Shown one piece after another: positions 7,620 through 14,746 of a stretch of DNA of 34,076 nucleotides. The position numbers were made by a program, and so were the translations under genes. This stretch comes from JBGPIT01 sp041485125. Lineage in GTDB: Bacteria; Desulfobacterota; Binatia; UTPRO1. Location: positions 1 to 34,076 of the forward strand of contig JBGPIT010000011.1 in the NCBI GenBank assembly GCA_041485125.1, given 5' to 3'. Below the pieces are notes generated by a model. It searched no databases. It saw nothing but the letters and a program-made list of their open reading frames with translations, and was not told where the DNA came from. How positions within the stretch are numbered: position 1 is the first letter of the stretch; every line of letters begins with the position of its first letter.

Positions 7620-8962
7620 GCGCCACTCCGGCGCTTCGGGATCGGCAGCTCGATCTCGGTGCCGGCCTCGAGGCGCGGCTTGTCGATGCTGCCGAGCGCC
7701 GGCGGGTCGACGTGGACGCGCACCGTCGTCGCGTCGGGTGACAGCGCCAGGGTCTCACCGTAATGCGAGAACACCGACAGCAACGGATGCAGATGCGCGC
7801 TGCCGACCTCGCGCGTGCCGGCGAGGAACGTGAGCCGTACGGCGGCATCCGGAACGAGCTGACCGTTGTCGCGATCCAGCAGGACGACCTCGACGTGGTT
7901 GGTCGCGTCGGCGCCGACGGCTTGCAAGACCGGCTTGCCGTCTTGCCAGACCCAGAACGGCTCGGGTCCCTCGACGATCACGCCGATGCGATACGGGCCG
8001 GCGTCGTGCAGGGTGCCCGCCTCGGCGACCGCTTGCAGGACGTCGTCGCCCACCGAGTAGTCGGCGTCGACGGGTTGCACCGGCTTGGCGTCGAAGAGCA
8101 GCGCGCCGGCGCGCACGTGTGCCGCGAGGGTCGCCGTCGCCGGCGCGACGAAGTGGGTCAGCATGTCGCCGTGGCGCGCATATGCCGGCGGCGATACCGT
8201 GATCGTCACCGTCACCGGCCCCTCGCTCGCGGGCAGGCCGACGTTGGCGCCGTACTGGTGGTAGTCGCCCCAGAGCTCGGCGAGACGCGCGCCGACCCGC
8301 ATGTCGCCGGCGGTGATCGTGAGCGTCACCGTCTGCGCCGGGAGGAAACGCTTGGTGCGGCGCTCGCGCACCAGCGCCGCGACGTAGACCTCACCCGCAA
8401 CCGGCTGCTCGGGCGCAAGCGTCGCCCCCTCGCGCCGGAAGATCGACCGCGCCGGTCCGCTGCTCACGCCGATGCGATACTCGTCGACGATCGCCTCGGC
8501 GCCGATCGCCTGATCGGCGCGCGTGGTCGCGAGGACGGTGCCGCGCACTTGCGCGGGCACCGCGCCGGCGAGGAGCTCCTCGACGAGCGCGATCGCCGCC
8601 GACGCCTCGCGGCCGACCTCCGCCGGCGCCGCCTTGGCCCCGACCTGCTCGCGCACACGGGCGATGCCGTCACGCATCGCGCCGGCGTGCGCGCTGGGCA
8701 GCACGCCGGCGTGGTCGAGCTGCGCCAGCTTCGCCTGCGCCTGCTCCGCGAAGAGCTCAGTCTCGGCGTACTCGGTCGCGTCGATCACCGCGCCTCCGGC
8801 CGGCGTGACCGCGTTCTGGTACTCCTGTCGCACCAGCTTGAGCACGCCGATCAGCTCTCCGGCGCGGGCCTGCGTCTCGTCACCCTTGGCGTCCTCGTGC
8901 CGGCTGCACTCCGCGACGAGCGCGACCGCGAGCACCGCGATGGTGGTGATTTTGAATTTCAT
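7616..8962 (-). CDS. Periplasmic iron-binding protein: FTR1-type N-terminal region fused to two P19/Tp34-like domains
   Basis: 448 residues. The N-terminal signal sequence contains ALVAEC at 14-19; this resembles a lipobox, but Glu before Cys is unusual. Residues about 35-130 are helical and include EYQNAVTPAGGAVIDATEYAE-like sequence matching the periplasmic N-terminus of many FTR1 permeases. A first P19/Tp34-type beta-sandwich (about 161-272) has YRIGV, DYHQYGANVGLP (233-244) and VSPPAYARHG. A second (about 323-425) has YRIGV, HLHPLLSVFSHYGE (390-403) and VDPP. P19 homologues bind copper and iron with FTR1-type transporters. Met at 8962 is chosen as start because the signal peptide begins there; an in-frame ATG at 8980 also has an AGGTG upstream. 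First gene of the operon. The fusion and duplication are my reading from motifs, not a profile search. Confidence 0.75.
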   Translation of the reverse strand: MKFKITTIAVLAVALVAECSRHEDAKGDETQARAGELIGVLKLVRQEYQNAVTPAGGAVIDATEYAETELFAEQAQAKLAQLDHAGVLPSAHAGAMRDGIARVREQVGAKAAPAEVGREASAAIALVEELLAGAVPAQVRGTVLATTRADQAIGAEAIVDEYRIGVSSGPARSIFRREGATLAPEQPVAGEVYVAALVRERRTKRFLPAQTVTLTITAGDMRVGARLAELWGDYHQYGANVGLPASEGPVTVTITVSPPAYARHGDMLTHFVAPATATLAAHVRAGALLFDAKPVQPVDADYSVGDDVLQAVAEAGTLHDAGPYRIGVIVEGPEPFWVWQDGKPVLQAVGADATNHVEVVLLDRDNGQLVPDAAVRLTFLAGTREVGSAHLHPLLSVFSHYGETLALSPDATTVRVHVDPPALGSIDKPRLEAGTEIELPIPKRRSGA

Positions 8963-8967
8963 TCTCA
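8953..8967. promoter_or_regulatory. Fur-box-like AT-rich palindrome over the start of the iron operon
   Basis: On the minus strand TGAGAAT-G-AAATTCA fits a 7-1-7 Fur-type site (TGATAAT-n-ATTATCA) at about 10 of 14 arm positions. It is one of very few AT-rich patches here and overlaps the ATG of the first iron-uptake gene, just downstream of the candidate promoter. Iron regulation would suit the genes. Because the patch is also coding sequence for MKFKI, the match may be coincidental. Confidence 0.3.
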
Positions 8968-8977
8968 ATTCATCTCT

Positions 8978-9006
8978 CACCTACCCCCACCCCTCGGCGC
9001 TGTCAA
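8978..9006 (-). promoter_or_regulatory. Candidate sigma-70 promoter for the iron operon
   Basis: A perfect TTGACA (-35; plus strand 9001-9006) reads on the minus strand toward the P19-like gene. With a 17-bp spacer the -10 would be TAGGTG (8978-8983), a poor match, as expected if an activator or a loose GC-rich promoter is used. Transcription would begin near 8971, upstream of the ATG at 8962 but downstream of the alternative ATG at 8980. This favours the shorter protein. Confidence 0.35.
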
Positions 9007-9132
9007 TTTGGCCGGCCGGTAGGGGACGGCCTCCGGCGGCCGGCACGCGCGACGGCGCCCGGCAACGTCCCACGAGCCTTGAAAACACGCCGCTGCGCCG
9101 TTAGGACACCCTCGATGCCACGGGGGGTGGGT

Positions 9133-9687
9133 ATGCGGGTGGAGCGCCAGCTTTCGATTTTCCTCGACAACAAGCCCGGAACGCTGGCGGCGGCCTGCAG
9201 CGACCTCGCCGCGCACGACATCAACATCGAGGCGATCACGATCGCCAACCTGGTCGACCACGCCGTCGTGCGCATGGTCGTTTCGGACGCGACCGCGGCG
9301 ATCCATCTCCTCGGCGACGCCGGCATCCTCGTGATCGTCTCCGACGTGCTGGCGGTCGACTTGCCGGATCGCGCCGGCGCAATCGCCGAGATGGCGCGTA
9401 CGCTCGGGCGCGCGAAGATCAACATCGACTATCTCTACGGCTCGAGCCGGGGCGAGGGCGTGCCGACCATCTTCCTGCGCGTCTCGGACGTCGCGGCGGC
9501 GCGGCGGAAGCTCGCCCCGCTGCTCGCGCGCGAGGTGCGCGCCCGCAAGACCGCCGGTGCCGGCGCGCCTAAAAGCCACGCCACTCGCCGTGCTCGATCA
9601 GGCGCTGCAGCGCCTCGCGGCTCTCGGGCGAGCTCCACGCGCGCGGGCCGAGCTCGTGCGCGACCACGCGGCCGTTCCGGTCGATGA
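9133..9687 (+). CDS. Tandem ACT-domain protein (amino-acid-binding regulator type)
   Basis: 184 residues in the open frame. Two ACT domains are visible: residues 4-68 (RQLSIFLDNKPGTLAAACSD, then INIEAITI and VVRMVVSD) and 70-133 (DVLAVDLPDRAGAIAEMART, INIDYLYG, TIFLRVSD). Such short double-ACT proteins are presumed to sense amino acids; no enzyme domain is attached. The ATG at 9133 is preferred because a G-rich stretch (GGGGGGTGGG) lies just upstream and the first ACT strand begins at once; in-frame ATGs at 9079 and 9115 are less likely. The domain proper ends near residue 135. The Arg/Ala-rich tail after it overlaps the convergent TlpA-like gene by 119 bp and looks like antisense read-through, so the natural stop may have been lost. 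Confidence 0.85.
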   Translation: MRVERQLSIFLDNKPGTLAAACSDLAAHDINIEAITIANLVDHAVVRMVVSDATAAIHLLGDAGILVIVSDVLAVDLPDRAGAIAEMARTLGRAKINIDYLYGSSRGEGVPTIFLRVSDVAAARRKLAPLLAREVRARKTAGAGAPKSHATRRARSGAAAPRGSRASSTRAGRARARPRGRSGR

Positions 9688-10150
9688 TGAACGTCTCCGG
9701 AAACCCGGTCACGCCGTAGCGCGTCGCCAGCTGTCCCTCGGGGTCGAGCAGCACCGGGAAGGTCAGCTGCATCTGGCGCACGAACTCCTCGACCACGCCC
9801 TTGCCGCCCTCGTCGGCGCTCGCCGCGACCATCTCGAAGTCGGGACCGTGCATGCGCTGATAGAGCGCCTCCATCGACGGCATCTCTTCGCGACACGGCT
9901 GGCACCACGTCGCCCACACGTTCAGAAACACGACGCGACCCTTCAGGTTCGCGAGGCGGACGGTGTGGCCGGAGAGATCGCTGAGCGTGAAGTCGGGGGC
10001 CGGCCGGCCGACCAGCTTGCCGCTCCGTTGACACGCCGCGATCAGGCCGAGCGCGAGGAGCGCCGCGGTGAGGAGGCGCGAGCGGCCGGAAGCGCCGGTG
10101 CCAACGGCGACGCCGCCGCGACGCGGGCCGCGCGAGGCGCGTCCGCTCAC
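9569..10150 (-). CDS. TlpA/ResA-like thiol-disulfide oxidoreductase, predicted lipoprotein
   Basis: 193 residues from a GTG start. A hydrophobic segment (about 26-39) ends in lipobox LIAAC, placing the acylated Cys at residue 40. The thioredoxin fold follows: GRPAPDFTLSDLSG, VVFLNVWATWCQPCREEMPSM with the redox pair Cys83-Cys86, then GVTGFPETFIIDRNGRVV containing the cis-Pro. It probably reduces periplasmic disulfides, for instance in cytochrome c maturation; the specific partner is unknown. GTG at 10150 is chosen because it overlaps the lgt stop as GTGA and supplies a full signal sequence; no ATG is available. It is coupled to lgt, whose product would lipidate it. Its 3' end overlaps the convergent ACT gene. 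Confidence 0.88.
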   Translation of the reverse strand: MSGRASRGPRRGGVAVGTGASGRSRLLTAALLALGLIAACQRSGKLVGRPAPDFTLSDLSGHTVRLANLKGRVVFLNVWATWCQPCREEMPSMEALYQRMHGPDFEMVAASADEGGKGVVEEFVRQMQLTFPVLLDPEGQLATRYGVTGFPETFIIDRNGRVVAHELGPRAWSSPESREALQRLIEHGEWRGF

Positions 10151-10968
10151 CGCGGCGGGCTCGCCGAGCCGACCGCGGCCGGAGCCGCGACGTCGCGCGC
10201 GCGCGACGATCGCCACAGCTGCACCAGGCCGATCGCCATGAGCGCCAGGCTGATCAGCTGCGCCTCGGTGAGCCCAAGGAATACCTTCGGGTTGATCCGC
10301 ACGAACTCGACGCAGAAGCGGACCAAGCCGCTCAGCACGAGGTAGAGCCAGAGGATCGTGCCGTCGGGATGCGGCGCACGCCGCACCGACCACAGGACGG
10401 CGAACACGATGAAGTAGCCGAGGGTCTCGTAGACCGGCGCCGGATGCACCCGCACGTCGACCGGCAGACCGCTCGCGCGCGTCCACTCCTCCCAGCCGAT
10501 GATGGCGTTCGGATAGCTCATCGCCCACGGCAGCGTGCTCGGCATGCCCCAGTCGCCGTCGCCGGCGAGCTGACAGCCGATGCGTCCGATCGCTTGGCCG
10601 ATCGCGAGCCCGGGCGCTATGCAGTCGACGACACGCAGCCACGGCAGCCCTTGGCGGTGGATGACGTACGAGACCGTGAGGAAGCCGCCGATCAGCCCAC
10701 CGTAGAAGACGAAGCCGGCACCCGTGAAGACGAAAGAGATGGGGTGCGCGAGGAACCCCGCCCAATCGTCGACGAGCGAGAGCAAACGCGAGCCGGCGAG
10801 GCCGCCGATCGCCGCCCACAGCACGAACGAGGACGACAGATCCGGGTCCATGCCTTTGCGCTCGAGCTCGCGGCCAACGACGTAGCCTGCCGCGAGGAAC
10901 GCGATCGCGAGCATCACGCCGAAGCTGTAGATCGTGATCGGCCCGAGCGAGAAGATCACCGGATGCAC
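10147..10968 (-). CDS. lgt: Prolipoprotein diacylglyceryl transferase
   Basis: 273 residues, multi-pass membrane enzyme that transfers diacylglycerol from phosphatidylglycerol to the lipobox cysteine of prolipoproteins. The start is a GTG at 10968, giving the family's typical opening HPVIFSLGPITIYSFGVML. Conserved parts include FVFYGGLIGG, the Lgt signature around AIGQAIGRIGCQLAGDGDWG (with the essential GRxGN/C-type Arg), HPAPVYE and the end VRFCVEFVRINPKVFLGLTEAQ. The frame is open upstream, but that sequence is Arg/Pro-rich antisense. Its last bases overlap the lipoprotein thioredoxin gene. A divergent 138-bp gap separates it from the DUF1285-like gene. Confidence 0.95.
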   Translation of the reverse strand: MHPVIFSLGPITIYSFGVMLAIAFLAAGYVVGRELERKGMDPDLSSSFVLWAAIGGLAGSRLLSLVDDWAGFLAHPISFVFTGAGFVFYGGLIGGFLTVSYVIHRQGLPWLRVVDCIAPGLAIGQAIGRIGCQLAGDGDWGMPSTLPWAMSYPNAIIGWEEWTRASGLPVDVRVHPAPVYETLGYFIVFAVLWSVRRAPHPDGTILWLYLVLSGLVRFCVEFVRINPKVFLGLTEAQLISLALMAIGLVQLWRSSRARDVAAPAAVGSASPPR

Positions 10969-11106
10969 GACGCGAGACCATATCGGAAGCGAAAAACACC
11001 TGCCAGGTGGGCTGCCCTGCTCACGGCCGGCGGCGCACGCGGGCGGCCGATCGGAACCGACGATCGCGGGTTGCAGCGCCGGCGGGCGAGCGCTTAGATA
11101 CGCCGC

Positions 11107-11568
11107 ATGGCGCGCGCGGGTTTCTGGGCAGTCTCGTCGGGGAAGATCAGCTTCCGTCGCGACGGTCGCTGGTACTCCGACGACGAGCCGGTCAACAACG
11201 CGCGCATCGCGAAGCTCTTCAGCCAGTGCCTGCGGCAGAGCGACGACGGACGCTGGATGGTCGCGATGGCCGACGAGCGCGCGTTCGTCGAGATCGAGGA
11301 CACGCCGTGGGTCGTGACCTCGGTGAGCGGCACCGCGGCGGAAGGGTTCACGTTGCACCTGAACGACGGCACGACCGAGCCGCTCGACCCGGCGACGCTC
11401 GCGGTCGGCGCGACCGACGTGCCCTACGTCGCGGTGAAGGGCGGCCGCTACCGCGCCCGCGTCCTGCGGCCGGCGTACTATCAGCTCGCGCCCGCGATCG
11501 AGGAGCGCGGCGGACGTTTCGCGCTCGTGACGGGCGGCCGTCGCTACGAGATCCCGCCACCGGCCTGA
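11107..11568 (+). CDS. DUF1285-like small protein
   Basis: 153 residues, probably cytosolic, with no signal peptide or membrane segment. It opens with GKISFRRDGRWYSDDEPVNN (12-31), followed by RIAKLFSQCLRQSDDGRWMV and VEIEDTPWVVTSV. This pattern resembles DUF1285-type proteins (tandem small beta domains; function unknown). The assignment is from memory of the family pattern and is moderate. Thirty-five bases separate it from trmL on the same strand, so the two are probably one unit. Confidence 0.72.
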   Translation: MARAGFWAVSSGKISFRRDGRWYSDDEPVNNARIAKLFSQCLRQSDDGRWMVAMADERAFVEIEDTPWVVTSVSGTAAEGFTLHLNDGTTEPLDPATLAVGATDVPYVAVKGGRYRARVLRPAYYQLAPAIEERGGRFALVTGGRRYEIPPPA

Positions 11569-11603
11569 GCCGCGGCGGTCGCGTCGTCGCGCACGTCACT
11601 CCG

Positions 11604-12056
11604 ATGCACGTCGTCCTGGTCGAGCCCGAGATTCCACCCAACACCGGATCGATCGCGCGCCTCTGCGCCGCGACCGCGACACCGCTGCACTTGGTCGGCC
11701 GGCTCGGCTTCTCGCTCGACGACAAGCACCTGCGCCGCGCCGGGCTCGACTACTGGCCCTACGTCGACGTCCGCCGGCACGAGACCTGGGAGGCCTTCGT
11801 CGCGGCGGTGCCGGGTCGGCGCCTCGGCTTCTCGGCACGCGCCGCGCGCCTCTACACCGACGCCCGTTTCGAGCGCGACGATCTCTTGGTGTTCGGCGGC
11901 GAGACGCGCGGCCTGCCGGCCGCAGTGAAGACGGACCTCGGCGACGCGCTCTACCGCATCCCGATCGTGACCACGCACGTGCGGAGCCTCAATCTCGCCA
12001 ACGCGGTCTCGGTCGTGCTCTACGAAGGCCTTCGCCAGATCGGCGGGCAGTGGTGA
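11604..12056 (+). CDS. trmL: tRNA (cytidine(34)-2'-O)-methyltransferase
   Basis: 150 residues, matching TrmL length (SPOUT/SpoU fold without an RNA-binding extension). Signature blocks are MHVVLVEPEIPPNTGSIARL at the N-terminus, LHLVGRLGFSLDD, the central LVFGGETRGLP, and RIPIVTTHVRSLNLANAVSVVLYE forming the trefoil knot and SAM pocket. The enzyme methylates the wobble ribose of tRNA-Leu isoacceptors in characterised species. The ATG at 11604 is chosen because the first strand begins there; upstream in-frame sequence is the shadow of the DUF1285-like gene. Confidence 0.94.
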   Translation: MHVVLVEPEIPPNTGSIARLCAATATPLHLVGRLGFSLDDKHLRRAGLDYWPYVDVRRHETWEAFVAAVPGRRLGFSARAARLYTDARFERDDLLVFGGETRGLPAAVKTDLGDALYRIPIVTTHVRSLNLANAVSVVLYEGLRQIGGQW

Positions 12057-12133
12057 GGTAGCCCGCGCACAAGCGGACCCGTACACGCTCGAGATCCCGC
12101 CGGCGCGGGCGCGCGCTCACCGCGCGGTGGCGA

Positions 12134-12427
12134 CTACTCCCCTTCGGGCGCAGCACGGCCGCAGCGACCATTGCCGCAACCGGGACGACCGCAGCCGCCC
12201 TCTGGCAAGACGTAGCCGTAGCCGAGATCCTCGATGCCGTGCAGGTCGAGCCAGCGCAGCGCCGCCGGCTCGGCAAGGGTCGAGCAATCGAGGCAGCGCA
12301 TCAGCTCGCGATCGTGCTCGTCGATGTCGGTGTAGCAGAGCACGTCCTTGTCGCAGAGCGCGCAGTGCGCGACGGGGAACTCGGTCGGCGCGTGCTCGGA
12401 GGCCACGCCGAGCTTGTACACCGTCAC
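12134..12427 (-). CDS. Small cysteine-rich, probably zinc-binding protein
   Basis: 97 residues from GTG at 12427 (opening MTVYKLGV); a TTG at 12442 would add five residues. Two CxxC pairs, CALC (about 22-25) and CLDC (about 45-48), form a likely zinc-ribbon-like knuckle. The C-terminus has a second cysteine cluster, GGCGRPGCGNGRCG, giving seven or more Cys in under 100 residues. No family is recognised. The even codon use and paired cysteines argue that it is real. It converges with trmL and diverges from the transglutaminase gene. Metal binding is inferred; the cellular role is unknown. Confidence 0.68.
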   Translation of the reverse strand: MTVYKLGVASEHAPTEFPVAHCALCDKDVLCYTDIDEHDRELMRCLDCSTLAEPAALRWLDLHGIEDLGYGYVLPEGGCGRPGCGNGRCGRAAPEGE

Positions 12428-12431
12428 GTTC

Positions 12432-12460
12432 TTGCCAGACAAACTGCGGGTTTATCGAAT
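12432..12460 (+). promoter_or_regulatory. Candidate sigma-70 promoter for the transglutaminase-ABC operon
   Basis: TTGCCA (12432-12437, 5/6 to consensus), a 17-bp spacer, then TCGAAT (12455-12460, 4/6). The patch is AT-rich relative to its surroundings and lies about 80 bp before the ATG at 12543. The -35 box overlaps the start region of the divergent small cysteine-rich gene. Confidence 0.35.
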
Positions 12461-12542
12461 TGAATCCCCCCCTATCGTCCTGTAATGAAGAGCTGCCTTG
12501 CCCGCCGTCTCCTGTGCCGGTCCGGCAGGCCGGTTCGGGTCG

Positions 12543-13988
12543 ATGCGACGCCTTCTCACCCTCACCATTCTGGGCTCGTGGATCATCATGGTCGCGCTAT
12601 TGGTGCGCCGGCAGGCACCGCTGCCGAGCACCGACGTCACGGCGCTGCCTGGTGCGGCGCTGCAAGAGCACGAGGAGTGGTACGGCGTGTACCGCAACAC
12701 CGAGAAGATCGGCCATGCGCATCGCGTGAGCGCCCGCACCCTCGGTGGCTATGCGTTCTACGACGACATGGTCGTGTCGCTGACGATGCTCGGCGCGCCG
12801 CAGCAGGTGCGCACGGCGCTGGTGGCCGAGACCGACGACGCCTTCGCGCTCGAGCGCTTCCGCTTCACGTTGATCTCGCCCGCGACCGTGTTCACGGCGC
12901 GTGGCACCGTCGAGAAGGGCAACCTCGGCATCGTCTACGGCCCGGAGGGCCAGACCGCCCACATGGATCTGCCGCTCACCGACGCGATCTACCTACCGAG
13001 CACGCTCCGCTCGCGCGTCCTCGCCGGCGACGTCGCAGCGGGGACGCGCTACAGCGTGCCCGTGTTCAGCCCGCTGACGATGCGAAACGAGCCCATGACC
13101 TTGATCGTCGAGGGACCCGAGCCGCTCACGAGCGACGGCACGCCGGTCGCGACGATCCGCATCGCGGAGGAGTACGCCGGCATACGCACCCACGCGTGGC
13201 TCGAGCCGAGCGGCGCCGTCGTGCGCGAAGAGGCGGCGCTCGGCTTCGTGCTCGAGCGTGAGACCCGCGAGCGCGCCCTCACCGAGACGACCTCGACCAC
13301 GCCCGTCGACCTCGTCGGCGTGAGCCGCATTCCGCTCGAGGGCGAGATTCCCGATCCGCGCGGCGCGACTCGGCTCTCGCTACGTGTGACCGGCGCCGCG
13401 CGCGACCACGTTCTGAACGATCCGCCGCGCCAGCGCACGACCGACGGCCGCGTCGACATCGCGCGCGAGGACATTCCCGCCGGCGCGGCCGCCGACGACG
13501 CACCACCGGCCGCGGGCGAGTACACCGCCCCGGCACCGTTCATCGAGTCGGACGATCCCGCCATCGTCGCGCGCGCGCGCACGATCGTCGGCGACACGAC
13601 CGACCATGCCGCGGCGGCGCGCCGCCTCGTGACGTGGGTCGCGTCGCACCTCGAGAAGGTGCCGAGCGTCACCGTGCCGAGCGCGCGCGAGGTCCTGACC
13701 AGCATGCGCGGCGACTGCAACGAGCACGCCGTGCTCTTGACGGCGCTCGCACGCGCCGCCGGCATTCCGGCGCGGGTCGTCGCCGGAGCGGTATACGCGA
13801 ACGACGGCTTCTACTATCACGCCTGGAGCGAGCTCTGGCTCGGACGTTGGGTGAGCGCTGATGCGGTCTTCGATCAAATGCCCACGGATGCGACGCACGT
13901 GAAGCTCGTCGAGGGCGGGCCCGAGCGCCACATCGCGCTCGCCGGTACGATCGGACAGCTGGCGTTCCGGGTCGAGGAGGTGCGGTGA
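12543..13988 (+). CDS. Membrane-anchored transglutaminase-like protein
   Basis: 481 residues. An N-terminal transmembrane anchor (RRLLTLTILGSWIIMVALLV, about 2-21) exports the rest to the periplasm. Residues 40-280 form a beta-rich region (EEWYGVYRNTEKIGHAH near its start), as seen at the front of many bacterial transglutaminase-like proteins. The papain-like transglutaminase core follows, with Cys392 in RGDCNEHA, His426 in YYHAWSE and Asp440 in VSADAVFDQ as catalytic triad. It may be a protease, amidase or cross-linker; the family does not tell. ATG at 12543 is preferred because the anchor starts there, though the frame is open 45 bp further upstream. The stop overlaps the next gene by one base (TGATG), so translation is coupled to the ABC transporter. 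Confidence 0.9.
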   Translation: MRRLLTLTILGSWIIMVALLVRRQAPLPSTDVTALPGAALQEHEEWYGVYRNTEKIGHAHRVSARTLGGYAFYDDMVVSLTMLGAPQQVRTALVAETDDAFALERFRFTLISPATVFTARGTVEKGNLGIVYGPEGQTAHMDLPLTDAIYLPSTLRSRVLAGDVAAGTRYSVPVFSPLTMRNEPMTLIVEGPEPLTSDGTPVATIRIAEEYAGIRTHAWLEPSGAVVREEAALGFVLERETRERALTETTSTTPVDLVGVSRIPLEGEIPDPRGATRLSLRVTGAARDHVLNDPPRQRTTDGRVDIAREDIPAGAAADDAPPAAGEYTAPAPFIESDDPAIVARARTIVGDTTDHAAAARRLVTWVASHLEKVPSVTVPSAREVLTSMRGDCNEHAVLLTALARAAGIPARVVAGAVYANDGFYYHAWSELWLGRWVSADAVFDQMPTDATHVKLVEGGPERHIALAGTIGQLAFRVEEVR

Positions 13989-14746
13989 TGATTCGCTGTG
14001 TGAAGCTGCGCAAGACCTACGGCAGTCTCGTCGCGGTCGACGACGTCGACCTCGCGATCGAGACCGGCGAGGTGTTCGGGTTTCTCGGACCGAACGGCGC
14101 CGGCAAGACCACGACGATCCGCATGATGATCGGCTTGCTCGAGCCGACCTCCGGCACGGTGCTCCTCGGCGACCACGACATCAGCAAGGAGCCGGAAGCC
14201 GCGAAGGCCATGACGGGCTACGTCCCCGATCAGCCCTTTCTCTACGACAAGCTCACCGGCATCGAGTTCCTGCGCTTCGTCGGCGGGCTCTACGGCGTCG
14301 AGCGCGGCGATCTCGAAACCCGGAGCGCCGACCTGCTCGACGAGTTCGCGCTCGTCGACCGCGCGACGGAGCTGATCGAGACCTACTCGCACGGCATGAA
14401 GCAGCGTCTCGCGCTCGCCGCCGCGCTGATCCATCGGCCGCGGATTCTCATTCTCGACGAGCCGATGGTCGGCATGGATCCGCAGGGCGCCCTCGACCTC
14501 CGGCGCCTGCTGGGCGGCCTCGCCGCGAGCGGCGTCACTATCTTCCTCTCGACGCACAGCCTGCCCGTCGCCGAGGAGCTCTGCGACCGCATCGGCATCC
14601 TCGACCACGGCAAGCTGATCGCCCTCGGCAGCCTGCACGAGCTCCGCGCCGGCAGCGCCGAGCGCTCGTTCCGCACAGCGCCTTCCGAAGACACGCTCGA
14701 GGCGGTCTTCCTCCGTCTCACCGGCACCGGGGGTGACGGCGCGTGA
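13988..14746 (+). CDS. ABC transporter ATP-binding protein
   Basis: 252 residues from ATG at 13988; a GTG one codon earlier is also possible. Walker A is GPNGAGKTTT, the signature is YSHGMKQRLALAAAL (SHGMKQR in place of LSGGQ, common in CcmA-like single-domain ATPases), and Walker B is ILILDEPMVGMDP followed by the switch His in STHSL. It energises the permease encoded next, with a 4-bp GTGA overlap. The C-terminal region (about 215-252) is short, with no added domain. Substrate and transport direction cannot be read from sequence; this architecture is usually an ABC-2 type exporter. Confidence 0.92.
   Translation: MIRCVKLRKTYGSLVAVDDVDLAIETGEVFGFLGPNGAGKTTTIRMMIGLLEPTSGTVLLGDHDISKEPEAAKAMTGYVPDQPFLYDKLTGIEFLRFVGGLYGVERGDLETRSADLLDEFALVDRATELIETYSHGMKQRLALAAALIHRPRILILDEPMVGMDPQGALDLRRLLGGLAASGVTIFLSTHSLPVAEELCDRIGILDHGKLIALGSLHELRAGSAERSFRTAPSEDTLEAVFLRLTGTGGDGA

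Noticed and set aside
12057..12133. GC stem CCCGC-CGGC-GCGGG and CGCGCG repeats between trmL and the small cysteine-rich gene as a terminator
   Set aside because: No T-tract on either strand, and short stems are common in this base composition.
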